Shown here: one piece after another, positions 7,403-16,084 of the stretch
Numbering within the stretch: the stretch's first letter is position 1
Layout: each line of letters starts with the position of its first letter
Origin: Anaerolineales bacterium
GTDB taxonomy: Bacteria; Chloroflexota; Anaerolineae; Anaerolineales; JABWBV01
Direction: 5' to 3'
Length of the DNA stretch: 21,566 bases
Assembly (NCBI GenBank): GCA_020634875.1
Contig: JACKAX010000046.1
Location: 1 to 21,566 of the forward strand
The notes under the pieces: generated by a model
Told to the model about the DNA's origin: nothing
Databases searched by the model: none
Seen by the model: only the letters and a program-made list of their open reading frames with translations
Program-made: the position numbers and the translations under genes

Positions 7403-7529
7403 AATTGTTAAGCAAAAGGAAAAATAAGAATGACTACGAAATTACCCGCACAGACAAAAACCCGCCGTACGATTTCCAGTCCTGGAGCCGATTTTATCAC
7501 TCACACAACCAAAATAGGACACCCGAATA

Positions 7530-8411
7530 TTAACTTTCCACCTGTAATGTAAGCACAGCAATCTCGGGCGGACAGTTATAGCGCACTCGGAGATGGGATG
7601 TACCCAGACCCCGGTTGGTATACAACTTCATCCCGTTGAGGTCGTACATCCCACGCGGATATTTCCGGCCTAGGCGGGGGAGATAGAGCATACCCAAAAG
7701 CGGAAAAACAACCTGTCCCCCGTGGGAATGACCGGAAAGCTGGAGGTCAAACAGACCGGTTTCAGCCGTCCGGTCGGCGAGGTCGGGTTCGTGAGCAAGG
7801 AGGATGGTAGCGGCGCGTTCATGCCCGTTAGAGGAAACGCGTGCGATCACTTGATTAAGGTCATCTGCCCCATCGTAACAATCATCCACCCCAGCCAGGG
7901 TCAGAATTGCATCTCCCCGACAAAGAAAAAAGATGTCGTTTCGCAATTCGGTAATGTGAACCGTCCGTAACCAAGCACGGACTTTTTCCTGTTCCCCGGC
8001 ATAGTAATCATGATTACCAAGTACAGCAAAAATTCCATCAGGCGCATAGAGTTTTTGGAGAGGCCCCTCCATTTCTTTTAGGGGAGCCTCCGCTTCATAT
8101 GAAATGAAATCCCCCGTAATGGCAATGAGGTCAGGCTTTTGTTGATTAACCAGTTCGGCAATGTAAGCGAGACGCGCCTCATTCATCCAGGTTCCCATGT
8201 GAAAGTCGCTGATGTGGACAATTTTGTACCCGTCAAACGCTGGTTCAAGATAGGGAAGTGAGCATTTCAGGTGTGTAACTTCGATAGAGGAAAGCGGAAT
8301 GAAATTATCCGGCACAAAAAAATTTAGGATATGAGAACCATACCAAATCAGGTGCGAAATAAGATACCGGATCGGTTCCCGAGTAAAGATACGTTTTCCG
8401 TTGTTGGACAT
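7530..8411 (-). CDS. Metallophosphoesterase, membrane-associated (YaeI/YkuE-like)
   Basis: A 293-residue calcineurin-like phosphoesterase. The full metal-site motif set is present: HISDFHMG (Asp69, His71), ITGDF (Asp101), LGNHDYY (Asn133, His134), LLAHEPD, and GHSHGG. This arrangement matches YaeI/YkuE-type enzymes, some of which act on lipid-linked substrates. The hydrophobic stretch at residues 17-40 is short and imperfect, so peripheral or single-span membrane association is possible. I chose ATG 8411 because upstream sequence belongs to the preceding membrane-protein gene, whose stop is at 8414-8416, leaving two bases between them. That spacing implies one transcript with the membrane protein. 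Confidence 0.88.
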   Translation of the reverse strand: MSNNGKRIFTREPIRYLISHLIWYGSHILNFFVPDNFIPLSSIEVTHLKCSLPYLEPAFDGYKIVHISDFHMGTWMNEARLAYIAELVNQQKPDLIAITGDFISYEAEAPLKEMEGPLQKLYAPDGIFAVLGNHDYYAGEQEKVRAWLRTVHITELRNDIFFLCRGDAILTLAGVDDCYDGADDLNQVIARVSSNGHERAATILLAHEPDLADRTAETGLFDLQLSGHSHGGQVVFPLLGMLYLPRLGRKYPRGMYDLNGMKLYTNRGLGTSHLRVRYNCPPEIAVLTLQVES

Positions 8412-8413
8412 GG

Positions 8414-8977
8414 TTATTTGAGAATAGCTCCCGTTAAAGCCCCACCCAAGGCCCCCATGGCTGCTGCAATTACTGATCCAAAACATGTACCGATCAGGCC
8501 ACCAAATACACTCGTGACACTACTAAAAACCGAAATGTTTGGGGGCAGGTTTTGTGCTCCGGGTTCCCCCATCGCTTGCATCATACTTCCCATCATAAAT
8601 TGGCTCACCAATAAAGAAACGCCCGCGATGAACAAACCTGTGAGAAACCGTGCCGTAAACGCAGTGACTGCCCCACCTAAAGCGCCCTGCTCCGGCGTAA
8701 CTGGAGTCTCCTCCCCATGGTGTAAACGAGCATAGAGTGCTCCAGTGGCCGCGTAAGCGATGGGAGCAAGAATTAAACCGGCGAAACTGATCAAAGCCGA
8801 AATCCCCATGAAATTGAAAATACCTGGTGGAGGCCCGCCACTTGTAGGAATATCTTGAAGGAGACTATCCATCATGGATGGCATAACTAAAAGCGTAATC
8901 GTGGTGATCACCGCATAATATAGGCTTTGAACCACTGCACTTACTAGAACAGTGATGATAAAAGAACGAGGTTTCAT
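8414..8977 (-). CDS. Small polytopic membrane protein, Gly/Ala-rich, unknown function
   Basis: A 187-residue integral membrane protein, not recognised as a named family. About four hydrophobic segments are visible: ~5-32 (start FIITVLVSAVV), ~55-80, ~100-125 and ~150-187. The last is rich in small residues (FGGLIGTCFGSVIAAAMGAL), suggesting tight helix packing. Met-rich stretches (PSMMDS, FMMGSMMQAMG) stand out. ATG 8977 is preferred over the upstream in-frame ATG (9079) because residues before it are not hydrophobic or family-like and because a TACAAT box sits just before it. It is followed two bases later by the phosphoesterase gene, so a shared membrane-linked role is possible but unproven. 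Confidence 0.7.
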   Translation of the reverse strand: MKPRSFIITVLVSAVVQSLYYAVITTITLLVMPSMMDSLLQDIPTSGGPPPGIFNFMGISALISFAGLILAPIAYAATGALYARLHHGEETPVTPEQGALGGAVTAFTARFLTGLFIAGVSLLVSQFMMGSMMQAMGEPGAQNLPPNISVFSSVTSVFGGLIGTCFGSVIAAAMGALGGALTGAILK

Positions 8978-8984
8978 AGCAGGT

Positions 8985-8990
8985 ATTGTA
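8985..8990 (-). promoter_or_regulatory. Possible -10 box (TACAAT) for a leaderless transcript
   Basis: On the coding strand TACAAT ends 7 bases before ATG 8977, so transcription could start at or near the ATG itself. No good -35 hexamer and no Shine-Dalgarno sequence are visible. Tentative. Confidence 0.3.
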
Positions 8991-9183
8991 CGTGGAAGGG
9001 ATGAAAGATGTATAGGTATCTGAGTTTGCAGGGAAAAACGCTTAATAGAACGCTTTTCACCGAAATGGAGATTTATCAATCAAGAAGAAGATCGGTGGAC
9101 AGGGGGACAAGGTAGCATGTACAATCAAAAAGCATAAGCTGCTTCTTTGTAATTCCATTTGCTGGTATATCTGTCTATTTTTC

Positions 9184-9813
9184 ATGAAAATCCTTGCCGT
9201 TAGCGACATCGTTCTAGACCAGCTTTATAGCCCGCTCATCCGTGAACGCTTCTCTGAAGTGGACCTGGCTTTAGGATGTGGCGATCTTCCGTATTACTAT
9301 CTAGAATATATTTTGACCGCGCTCAACGTGCCGATGTTTTTCGTTCGAGGCAACCATGCTAACATCGTGGAATATTCCGCCAATGGACAGCGAACGCATC
9401 CACACGGGGCGATCGATTTGCACCGGCATACGGTCTGTCACGAAGGGTTGCTCATTGCAGGGATTGAGGGCAGTTTAAGGTACAACAATGGGCCGTTTCA
9501 ATACACACAAGCGGAAATGTGGGAACATGTGTTGTTTCTTGTCCCCCAACTGCTCTACAACCGGATTCGGTACGGGCGCTTTCTTGACATTTTGATGACC
9601 CATGCAACGCCTTGGGGCATCCACGATCAGCCCGACCGCCCCCATCAGGGTATCAAAGCATTCAACTGGCTCATCCGTACTTTCAAACCCCGGTATCATC
9701 TGCATGGGCATATTCATATCTACAATTCTTTTGCCAAAACCGAAACGTTGCACCAACAAACCCAGGTGATTAATGTATACGGGTACCGTCAGTTAGAGAT
9801 TTTTCCTTTGTAA
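9184..9813 (+). CDS. Metallophosphoesterase-fold protein with altered first metal motif
   Basis: A 209-residue calcineurin-like phosphoesterase. Motifs: VSDIVLDQLY (Asp8), CGDLPYYYLE (Asp34), VRGNHAN (Asn57, His58), MTHATPWGIHD and LHGHIH. In the first motif the usual D-x-H is D-I-V, so one metal-ligand His is absent. I have a general recollection of a phosphoesterase subgroup beginning ILAVSD-x-x-x-x-x-LYS, so this may be a conserved subfamily trait rather than decay. The gene is divergent from the 8977 membrane protein across 206 bases and its stop is one base from the stop of the convergent phosphoesterase at 9815. No Shine-Dalgarno sequence precedes ATG 9184. Substrate unknown. Confidence 0.85.
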   Translation: MKILAVSDIVLDQLYSPLIRERFSEVDLALGCGDLPYYYLEYILTALNVPMFFVRGNHANIVEYSANGQRTHPHGAIDLHRHTVCHEGLLIAGIEGSLRYNNGPFQYTQAEMWEHVLFLVPQLLYNRIRYGRFLDILMTHATPWGIHDQPDRPHQGIKAFNWLIRTFKPRYHLHGHIHIYNSFAKTETLHQQTQVINVYGYRQLEIFPL

Positions 9814-9814
9814 A

Positions 9815-10583
9815 TTAAGAGATATAAGTACGGGTGAAATCTTCTACAAACGGCATGCCGCAAGTCTGTAAAGCCGTTACTTCTTGAGAAAAATCGTACG
9901 GCACAAACCGGCGAGTAATTCGCCAGTGTCCATCCCATTCAAAAACGGTATAACGCGCGCGGGCGTCTTTTTCGAGGGAGGGCAATGCACACGGCGCTAC
10001 ATTGACGAGTGTGTAATCACGCCAATAACGAGTGGTGGAAATGTGCATGTGCCCAAACGCACACGTCTGCGCGGTCACTCCATCCATTGACTCTGCAAGG
10101 GCTGGATCATCATCAGGCTGAAGGACACGCCCAAAATATTGAGGCTGCTGTTCGGGCGGCGGAAAAATAAAGCCCACAATATCTTTCGGATTGCTGTGAA
10201 ACACAAGTAGATCATTTTCGGCTGCGGGGGTGGGCGAAAAACGCAGGGCGAAAGGTAACCCGCGCAACCAGGTTTCCCGTTCCGAGCCGAGGAGGAGAAG
10301 CGCCCAATCCACCTGTACGCGCAGATGATCCCACTTTTTGAGGTGGAGTTCATCAGGGGGAGGATTTTCCGGTTCGGTCAGGTATTTGTCTGTATTGCCA
10401 TACACAGCCAGGGCACCAACTTCCCGCAGAAGGTCTACGCACCGCACAGGGTCTGCCCCCCCCCAGGGCCAGATCGCCCGCAGCAATCACTGCGTCAAAT
10501 GGGCCATCGGCCAAGAGGGCATTCAACACCGCTTCCAGGGCAAAGCGGTTGCCATGAATATCTGAAAAAATTGCCAGACGCAT
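9815..10583 (-). pseudogene. Metallophosphoesterase (YfcE/MJ0936-like), interrupted by a +1 base in a G9 run
   Basis: Two overlapping frames together make one ~255-residue phosphoesterase. The first frame (from ATG 10583) gives FSDIHGN (Asp8, His10) and AAGDLALGG (Asp37). The second continues with ADPVRCVDLL, VYGNTDKY, FHSNPKDIV and FGHMHIS. The join is at a run of nine G on the coding strand (10456-10464); eight would keep one frame. AGGAG (10590-10594 on the coding strand) lies 6 bases before the ATG and inside the antiporter gene, so expression is coupled. It may be a sequencing or assembly error, a phase-variable site, or true decay; intact family motifs after the break argue against old decay. 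Likely last gene of the cyclase operon. Confidence 0.82.
10456..10464 (-). other. Homopolymer G9 (coding strand) causing the frame break
   Basis: Nine consecutive C on the + strand. Removing one base joins GDLALGG directly to ADPVRCVDLL. Confidence 0.85.
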
Positions 10584-10584
10584 C

Positions 10585-11568
10585 TTAAACTCCTATACCT
10601 TGAGTGTATAAAAACCACATCCCCACCAGATAACCAAGCAGGATCAGTAACGCATCAACTTCGACAAACAACAAACGTCGCTCCACCCGCGCCAGGTTGC
10701 CGATCAAACCCAGCCCCGTTAACAATAAACCTAACATCCCTGCGAGGGCAAAACTCCCGTCAATTGCACCAAGAAACCGACCCTTCGTATAAAAAAAATC
10801 GGTCAATCCCAGGGCGAACATGTTGAACACGTTACTGCCAAACAGGTTCCCGACGGCGAGGTCATACGCCCCCATCCGAGCTGCGGCAATCGTTGTGACC
10901 AATTCCGGGAGGGACGTTGTGGCTGCAAGCAAGGTCGCACCGATAAACCCGGTGCTGATCCCAGTCTGTTCAGCAATAGTATTCGCGCTACCCACCAAAA
11001 ACGGGGTAACAATCACCAGCACTGCGGTCGCGAGGGCGAACCCCAACCCCGCCCGCCGAAGGCTCGGGACTTTCGAATCGTCTATTTGTTCGGATGTCGG
11101 TGGGAGGCCACCGCCTCCTTGCAGTAACCGCACCCCGCCGACGTACGCAGCCACGATCAGCAAACTATCCACACCCACCCAGCCGATCTTGTAATCCAGG
11201 TTAGCAAGGATAAAGAATACCGCCAACCCAGCCATCACATTTGCAAGACTCGCCGTAAGCGCGTGGTTCATAGCTACCCGGCGCAAAATACGTGCTTGTT
11301 GGTGAAGCAGGTCGAGAATAGCCAGAACCAACATGTTAAACATGGCACTCCCAAACATACTCCCAGCAGCCAGGTTTGGCGCGTCTTGGGCGATGGCGTT
11401 AATAGCCGAAAGCAATTCTGGCAAGGAAGTCGCTCCGGCAATGAGGAGAGTGCCAATAAACAGACCACTCAATCGGGTACGCACGGCGATCACATCGCCA
11501 AATTCCGCGAGTTTAATAGCAGTGAAAACGAGAATCGCCGCGCTGATACTAAATTGAACCCAAACCAT
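10585..11568 (-). CDS. CaCA-family sodium/calcium-type cation antiporter
   Basis: A 327-residue membrane protein with about ten hydrophobic segments and the two inverted alpha repeats that define the CaCA superfamily: GTLLIAGATSLPELLSA (residues 39-55, Glu51) with GSMFGSAMFNM, and GATLLAATTSLPELVTT (~210-226) with GNLFGSNVFNM. The conserved Glu in each repeat is the expected cation site. It would exchange Ca2+ or a related cation against Na+, H+ or K+ across the cytoplasmic membrane. The central loop (~170-190) is hydrophilic. ATG 11568 is chosen because it follows the stop of the PII-like gene by one base and because the upstream 30 residues are not family-like. It overlaps functionally with the next gene, whose Shine-Dalgarno is inside its last codons. 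Confidence 0.9.
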   Translation of the reverse strand: MVWVQFSISAAILVFTAIKLAEFGDVIAVRTRLSGLFIGTLLIAGATSLPELLSAINAIAQDAPNLAAGSMFGSAMFNMLVLAILDLLHQQARILRRVAMNHALTASLANVMAGLAVFFILANLDYKIGWVGVDSLLIVAAYVGGVRLLQGGGGLPPTSEQIDDSKVPSLRRAGLGFALATAVLVIVTPFLVGSANTIAEQTGISTGFIGATLLAATTSLPELVTTIAAARMGAYDLAVGNLFGSNVFNMFALGLTDFFYTKGRFLGAIDGSFALAGMLGLLLTGLGLIGNLARVERRLLFVEVDALLILLGYLVGMWFLYTQGIGV

Positions 11569-11569
11569 A

Positions 11570-11935
11570 TTATTCAGCCTCTGTATTGAGGGAGGGATCG
11601 GGGACCCCTTTGACAATGGACAGCGGCCAGGCAGCCAACACCCCCGTACTGGGTTCAAGTAAATTGCCCACGATGGTTTCTACGGCTTCGATACATTGGC
11701 GAACTTTATTTTCACCTTTAACAATGGTGAAAAGGGTCAGGTGGCCCTCTTCTGGGGATTGGACGAGGCGGTTTATCCCGGCCATGAGGGGGTGGCCCAC
11801 CAACTGGGCTTGGCGATAGCGAGAAATTCCTGTACTTTCAACGATAGTCACACCCGTCACGCCGATGGCTTCCCAGGCGTTGAGGACTTCGTCGAGGTAG
11901 TCAGGGTTATCAAGAACGAACATGATCATGTGCAT
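11570..11935 (-). CDS. PII-like small signalling protein
   Basis: A 121-residue protein with the ferredoxin-like beta-alpha-beta layout of PII/PII-like trimers: HMIMFVLDNPDYLDEVLNAW (strand then helix), VTGVTIVESTGISRY, then GHLTLFTIVKGE, a second helix KVRQCIEAVETIVGN, and LAAWPLSIVKGV. It lacks the canonical PII T-loop uridylylation Tyr motif, so it is probably PII-like rather than GlnB. PII-like proteins bind nucleotides and often control a transporter encoded next door; SbtB, for example, binds cAMP and pairs with SbtA. Here it sits between a class III cyclase and a cation antiporter. ATG 11935 has ACGGAG (11942-11947, coding strand) 6 bases upstream. Family assignment is by pattern only. 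Confidence 0.6.
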   Translation of the reverse strand: MHMIMFVLDNPDYLDEVLNAWEAIGVTGVTIVESTGISRYRQAQLVGHPLMAGINRLVQSPEEGHLTLFTIVKGENKVRQCIEAVETIVGNLLEPSTGVLAAWPLSIVKGVPDPSLNTEAE

Positions 11936-11959
11936 TTGAAACTCCGTTCGGGGGTACCT

Positions 11960-14900
11960 TCAGGCATGATGGGCAGAGTGGGAGGTCGCCTGAGCTTCCT
12001 GGATGAGGGCGTCAATTTGTTCGAGCAAGGTCTCCAGATGCACAGGTTTACGCGTCACGATGTCGGGCAGTGGGGGGAGAGGTGGGGGATCAGGGAGATG
12101 ATCGCCAGTCAGTTCTTCGTAACGGGCGCGGAATTCGCTACTGGGGGTGTGTTCATACAGGTGGGCATACAGTTCGCCCGCGCGGGTGCGGTGAAATTCA
12201 TCGGTCGGATCCAATTTCCAGATTTCGTAATGAATTGGAGCTTCCTGTTCCTCATCCCCGTGGAAATGTTCCATCCAGGTTTCACGCAAATTGTGCAGTT
12301 GGACGATGGCCGTTTGAGGGTCTTTGAGACCAAGTTCAACCTGGGTGCGGAGGCGGGCGATTTGGGCTTCAAATTGTACGACAACGTTTTCAACTTCAGC
12401 CGCCAGTTGGATGGCCTCGCCGTATACATCTAACGCCTCTTCAGGCTTGCCAATCGCGTTGAGCAGGTTGCCCCGGTCGAAATAAAAACCCGAGAGTTCG
12501 TGGAGGGCTTCCATAATTTTTGCCAGGGTAATGGCCCGAGAAAGCATTGCTTCGGCCTCGGCAAACTGACCTAATTCCATATAGGCGAGGGCCATTTTGG
12601 AAGTAGAAAAACTAACGCCCCACAGTTCGCCCAATTCCAACCCGGTGTACAAATGCATAGCCTGACAAGAGAGCATCGCTGTAAAATCGCCAGTGTACCA
12701 ATAAATGTTGCCAATATTACCGATAACTAACCCTACACCCTGCCGGTCGCCAACCTCTTGGGCAATTTTCAGGCTGCGATAGTAGCGCGTGAGGGCTTCG
12801 GAGTAGTTGCCGATTTCCAAATAAACGTTGCCCATGTTCATAATGATGATCCGCTCCCCCACCCGATCCCCAATCTCGTGCGCGATTTTCCGGCTCTTTT
12901 CGTAGGCTTGCAAGGCTTGTTCATAATCGCCACGCGTTTTGTAAATCAAACCAATGTTCCCTGTGGCCCGAAAAACCCCGTTTTGGTTGCCGATTTTTTC
13001 TGAAACCTTCTGGCATTTTTCAAAATACCGTAAGGCCGTATCGTAATCACTCTGACGCCAATAAATACTACCGATTAACCGCAAGGCAAAATCTACGCCA
13101 GTCAAGTCATTAAGGGTTTCAAATATAGATTGCGCCAGTTGTAAGGCTTCTAATGCCTCGAGATGGGCACCTTTCCGGTAAAAAATCTCACCTAACGCGC
13201 GGTATGCGTGGGCCAAATCCTGTTGGTTGCCCATTTTCTCTGCCATGGTGAGGGCCTCGCGCACCAGGCTTTCCGTCTCGTCCCAGTTCCCCACGAGTTG
13301 CAATACCTCAGCCAGACGCAGGATCAAGCTTACTTTTTCTTCCTCCAACAGGAGGGGGATAAGGCGACGGAAGTAATCTATCGCGGCTTCGTTGGCAAAC
13401 GCTTGTTGGGATGCTAACCCAGCCTTTTGAAAATATTCGCGTTGTTTGGCCGTGTTCAGGCTTGCGCCGTAGTGATAGGCTAGCACATTGATGAATTGTT
13501 CAAGATCGTTTGGATAATAGGTTTCAATATAATGGCCGATTTGCTCATGCAACATTTGCCGCGTAGCCACTGCCAGACTTTCATAAGCGACTTCGCGGGT
13601 CAAAATGTGCTTGAACAGGTATTCCAGTTCTGGCTCAGGCTTGTCCAACGGAGTGATTTCCAGCCGATTCAAGTGTTCAAGTTGAGCCTTTACTTGCTCT
13701 GATGATCCAAGTTGGGGGTAAATGCCCCATAACCAGGATGCCTTGAACAACCGTCCAATCACACTCGCGACCTTGAGCGTGGTTTTGATACCTTCCGCGA
13801 GCTGATCAATACGGCTAATGATCAAGCTGTTCAAACTGTCGGGCAAAATCAGCGTTTCGAGAGCATGAAGATCGGTGGGATTAATACCTCGATCATGAAG
13901 CAAGTTCAGCATTTCATCAATGAAGAAGGGATTGCCCCCAGCTTTTTCGACCGTACGCTCAACAAATGTCGCGGGAATCTCCCCCGTATGATACAAGTGC
14001 GCCATTTTCATCTCAATCAGTTGCGCGGCTTCCATAGATGTGAACTCATCCAGACGAATTTCCGTAAAATGGGCAAACTGTTGAATACGAGGCTGAATCC
14101 CATCATTCTCCGGGGGACGATATATAGCTAAAATCATGACCGGCAAATCGGCAATATTCCGGGCGATTACCTCTAACAAATCGTTAGAGAGCGGATCAAT
14201 CCAGTGACAGTCCTCCAACACCAAGAGCACTGGTGAATGGCTGGCTTGATAACGAATACAATCTACTAATAGATTCTCTAGCGAGCCTTTGCGAATACGC
14301 GCGTCCATCGCCTGCGTGATGTCATTGTGCGAAATGGGCAGGTTGACAACATCGCGCAACAAAGGTGTACGAAACACAATCTCCGGATTAACTTGAGCCA
14401 GATACCCCTCGATTTGTAAAATCTGCGCTTCTACCGGGGTTTGAGCATCCAGACCAAATATGCCACGCCAGATACTTTGCCAAACAAGATACCCTGTTTT
14501 GGTACCGTGCGAAACACATTCGCCACCAAACCCGTTCACGCCACTTTCCAATGTCAGATGGATGATCTCTGCCGAAAGGCGCGACTTTCCCATCCCGGCT
14601 TCCGCGGTGATACCTAAAATTTGCCCCCGCCCTTCTAACACCCGACGCACGATGCGCTGGGCCAGTTTCAGTTCTTCCTCCCGCCCAACCATCGGAAGAC
14701 CATATTGCATTGCTTGAAAATGAGTGGTTTGTTGGGTCTTCCGGCCTCGCAATGCATGAAGCTTAATCGGTTCACTTTTTCCTTTCACATGAATGGCGGG
14801 CAAACTGATCCAGGTGAACCCAGCCCCCTCTTCATACGTCTCTTCGGCGATCAGAATCTGTCCGGAATCGGATGCCTGCATCAACCGAGCCGAAAGGTTG

Positions 14901-16015
14901 ACCACATCCCCCATCACCGTATACTCCTGGCGGGTAGAGGAGCCGACCAGCCCACAATACACAAATCCAGTGTTCACTCCAATCCGCACCGGAAAACCTT
15001 CAATCTCCTGCAAATCCAACGCACATTGCAAAGCGCGTTCCACATCATCTTCATGGGCAATTGGTGCGCCGAAAACGACAATATACTTACTTCCCTTGTC
15101 GCCCATATCAATCTTGTTCAAATACCCATCGTAGGCGTCAATGGTCTCCACTACTTTCGAAAAATAATGTTGAAGAGTTTCCCCTACTTCCGGAGCGTGG
15201 TCGTAATCCAGGTTTTCAAAACGTACAAATAACACAGTCACTTTACGGTGTTCATTGATGAAACTTGTCAAATTCTCGCGCACCCGTTGGCTGATGGCTG
15301 GATGCAAAAAAACGGAAATCGCACGAATTGCATCTTCCGTCAAATTTTCGGAAGTGGGCGGGTCAACCAGCACAGATGGGGTACACGCCTCGGTCACCCT
15401 GGCAAATCGCTCGCGGCGTTCATCCACTACAAACCCTTCTCCCGCCGACAGCAAATCTTCGTGGACGACTACTTCCCCGCGCGTTGCGTGGTGTTCCGCT
15501 TCCGCGCACAAATCCAGTGCCGACCCGGCTAGGATGTATTCCAACCGTACCTCAGGATCACCCACCAATGTAGAAAAGAGATTTCCGGCGGCCAACCCCG
15601 CTTTCATCGCCAATTCAAAAGTTCCCGCACTAGTGGGAATGTCTTTGTAAGCCGTCATGCGGGTTTGCATCTCTAAGGCGCACTGTACCGCCTGTTGCAC
15701 CACATGCTTCTGGGTTTCTTGGGTGTAGGGAAAAATAACGGTCATCGCATCCCCCCCAAATTTGCCAATAATACCCCCATACGAGCGAATCAAGGCGATC
15801 ATCGGCTCAAAGTACCGGTTGAGAATAGTAGTAAGTTCTTCGGTGCCACTGCGTCCACTCTTCCCCAATGCTTCACTGATAGCGGTGAACCCGGACACGT
15901 CAGCAAACAAAACCACAGCGTCAAAACGATGTGCGCGACCCAACAGGTGGACAGCCGGAGTTACCAGGAGTTGTTCAGTAATGTAGTCAGGAATGTAGGA
16001 TTGCCAGTTTGACAT
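11960..16015 (-). CDS. Soluble-adenylyl-cyclase-like protein: two class III cyclase domains, AAA ATPase, TPR repeats
   Basis: A 1351-residue cytoplasmic protein with the domain order of soluble adenylyl cyclase (ADCY10-like). C1 (residues ~30-190) has VLFADVSGFT (Asp39) and IGKFGGDAM (Lys85, Asp89), that is, both metal Asp and a Lys at the position of human sAC Lys95. C2 (~255-400) begins VTVLFVRFENL, with Arg where C1 has its first metal Asp, then DKGSKYIVVFG and GDVVNLSARLM, so C1/C2 probably form one active site. An AAA/STAND ATPase follows: AEAGMGKS (~475, Walker A with Ala for the first Gly) and VLLVLEDCHWID (~595). The C-terminus holds about seven TPR units (~925-1205). No Shine-Dalgarno sequence is clear; ATG 16015 is preferred over GTG 16027. 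Product (cAMP versus cGMP) is inferred as cAMP. Confidence 0.9.
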   Translation of the reverse strand: MSNWQSYIPDYITEQLLVTPAVHLLGRAHRFDAVVLFADVSGFTAISEALGKSGRSGTEELTTILNRYFEPMIALIRSYGGIIGKFGGDAMTVIFPYTQETQKHVVQQAVQCALEMQTRMTAYKDIPTSAGTFELAMKAGLAAGNLFSTLVGDPEVRLEYILAGSALDLCAEAEHHATRGEVVVHEDLLSAGEGFVVDERRERFARVTEACTPSVLVDPPTSENLTEDAIRAISVFLHPAISQRVRENLTSFINEHRKVTVLFVRFENLDYDHAPEVGETLQHYFSKVVETIDAYDGYLNKIDMGDKGSKYIVVFGAPIAHEDDVERALQCALDLQEIEGFPVRIGVNTGFVYCGLVGSSTRQEYTVMGDVVNLSARLMQASDSGQILIAEETYEEGAGFTWISLPAIHVKGKSEPIKLHALRGRKTQQTTHFQAMQYGLPMVGREEELKLAQRIVRRVLEGRGQILGITAEAGMGKSRLSAEIIHLTLESGVNGFGGECVSHGTKTGYLVWQSIWRGIFGLDAQTPVEAQILQIEGYLAQVNPEIVFRTPLLRDVVNLPISHNDITQAMDARIRKGSLENLLVDCIRYQASHSPVLLVLEDCHWIDPLSNDLLEVIARNIADLPVMILAIYRPPENDGIQPRIQQFAHFTEIRLDEFTSMEAAQLIEMKMAHLYHTGEIPATFVERTVEKAGGNPFFIDEMLNLLHDRGINPTDLHALETLILPDSLNSLIISRIDQLAEGIKTTLKVASVIGRLFKASWLWGIYPQLGSSEQVKAQLEHLNRLEITPLDKPEPELEYLFKHILTREVAYESLAVATRQMLHEQIGHYIETYYPNDLEQFINVLAYHYGASLNTAKQREYFQKAGLASQQAFANEAAIDYFRRLIPLLLEEEKVSLILRLAEVLQLVGNWDETESLVREALTMAEKMGNQQDLAHAYRALGEIFYRKGAHLEALEALQLAQSIFETLNDLTGVDFALRLIGSIYWRQSDYDTALRYFEKCQKVSEKIGNQNGVFRATGNIGLIYKTRGDYEQALQAYEKSRKIAHEIGDRVGERIIIMNMGNVYLEIGNYSEALTRYYRSLKIAQEVGDRQGVGLVIGNIGNIYWYTGDFTAMLSCQAMHLYTGLELGELWGVSFSTSKMALAYMELGQFAEAEAMLSRAITLAKIMEALHELSGFYFDRGNLLNAIGKPEEALDVYGEAIQLAAEVENVVVQFEAQIARLRTQVELGLKDPQTAIVQLHNLRETWMEHFHGDEEQEAPIHYEIWKLDPTDEFHRTRAGELYAHLYEHTPSSEFRARYEELTGDHLPDPPPLPPLPDIVTRKPVHLETLLEQIDALIQEAQATSHSAHHA

Positions 16016-16084
16016 ATTCACGTCCACAAAAATTTTCTCAATTTGCTCAAATCTTATCGCACAAACCTCGCTTCGGAAACCCCA

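Noticed and set aside
7344..7529. Possible riboswitch in the leader of the surface-protein gene
   Set aside because: I compared it by eye with c-di-GMP, cobalamin, SAM and fluoride riboswitch cores and found no match; only a simple GC hairpin is supportable.
9184..10583. The two convergent phosphoesterases as an inverted duplication
   Set aside because: Their sequences differ outside the shared catalytic motifs, so they are separate subfamilies.
11696..12433. A 245-codon open frame on the + strand opposite the cyclase and PII-like genes
   Set aside because: It runs antisense through conserved TPR and PII-like coding sequence, has no family resemblance and spans an operon junction.
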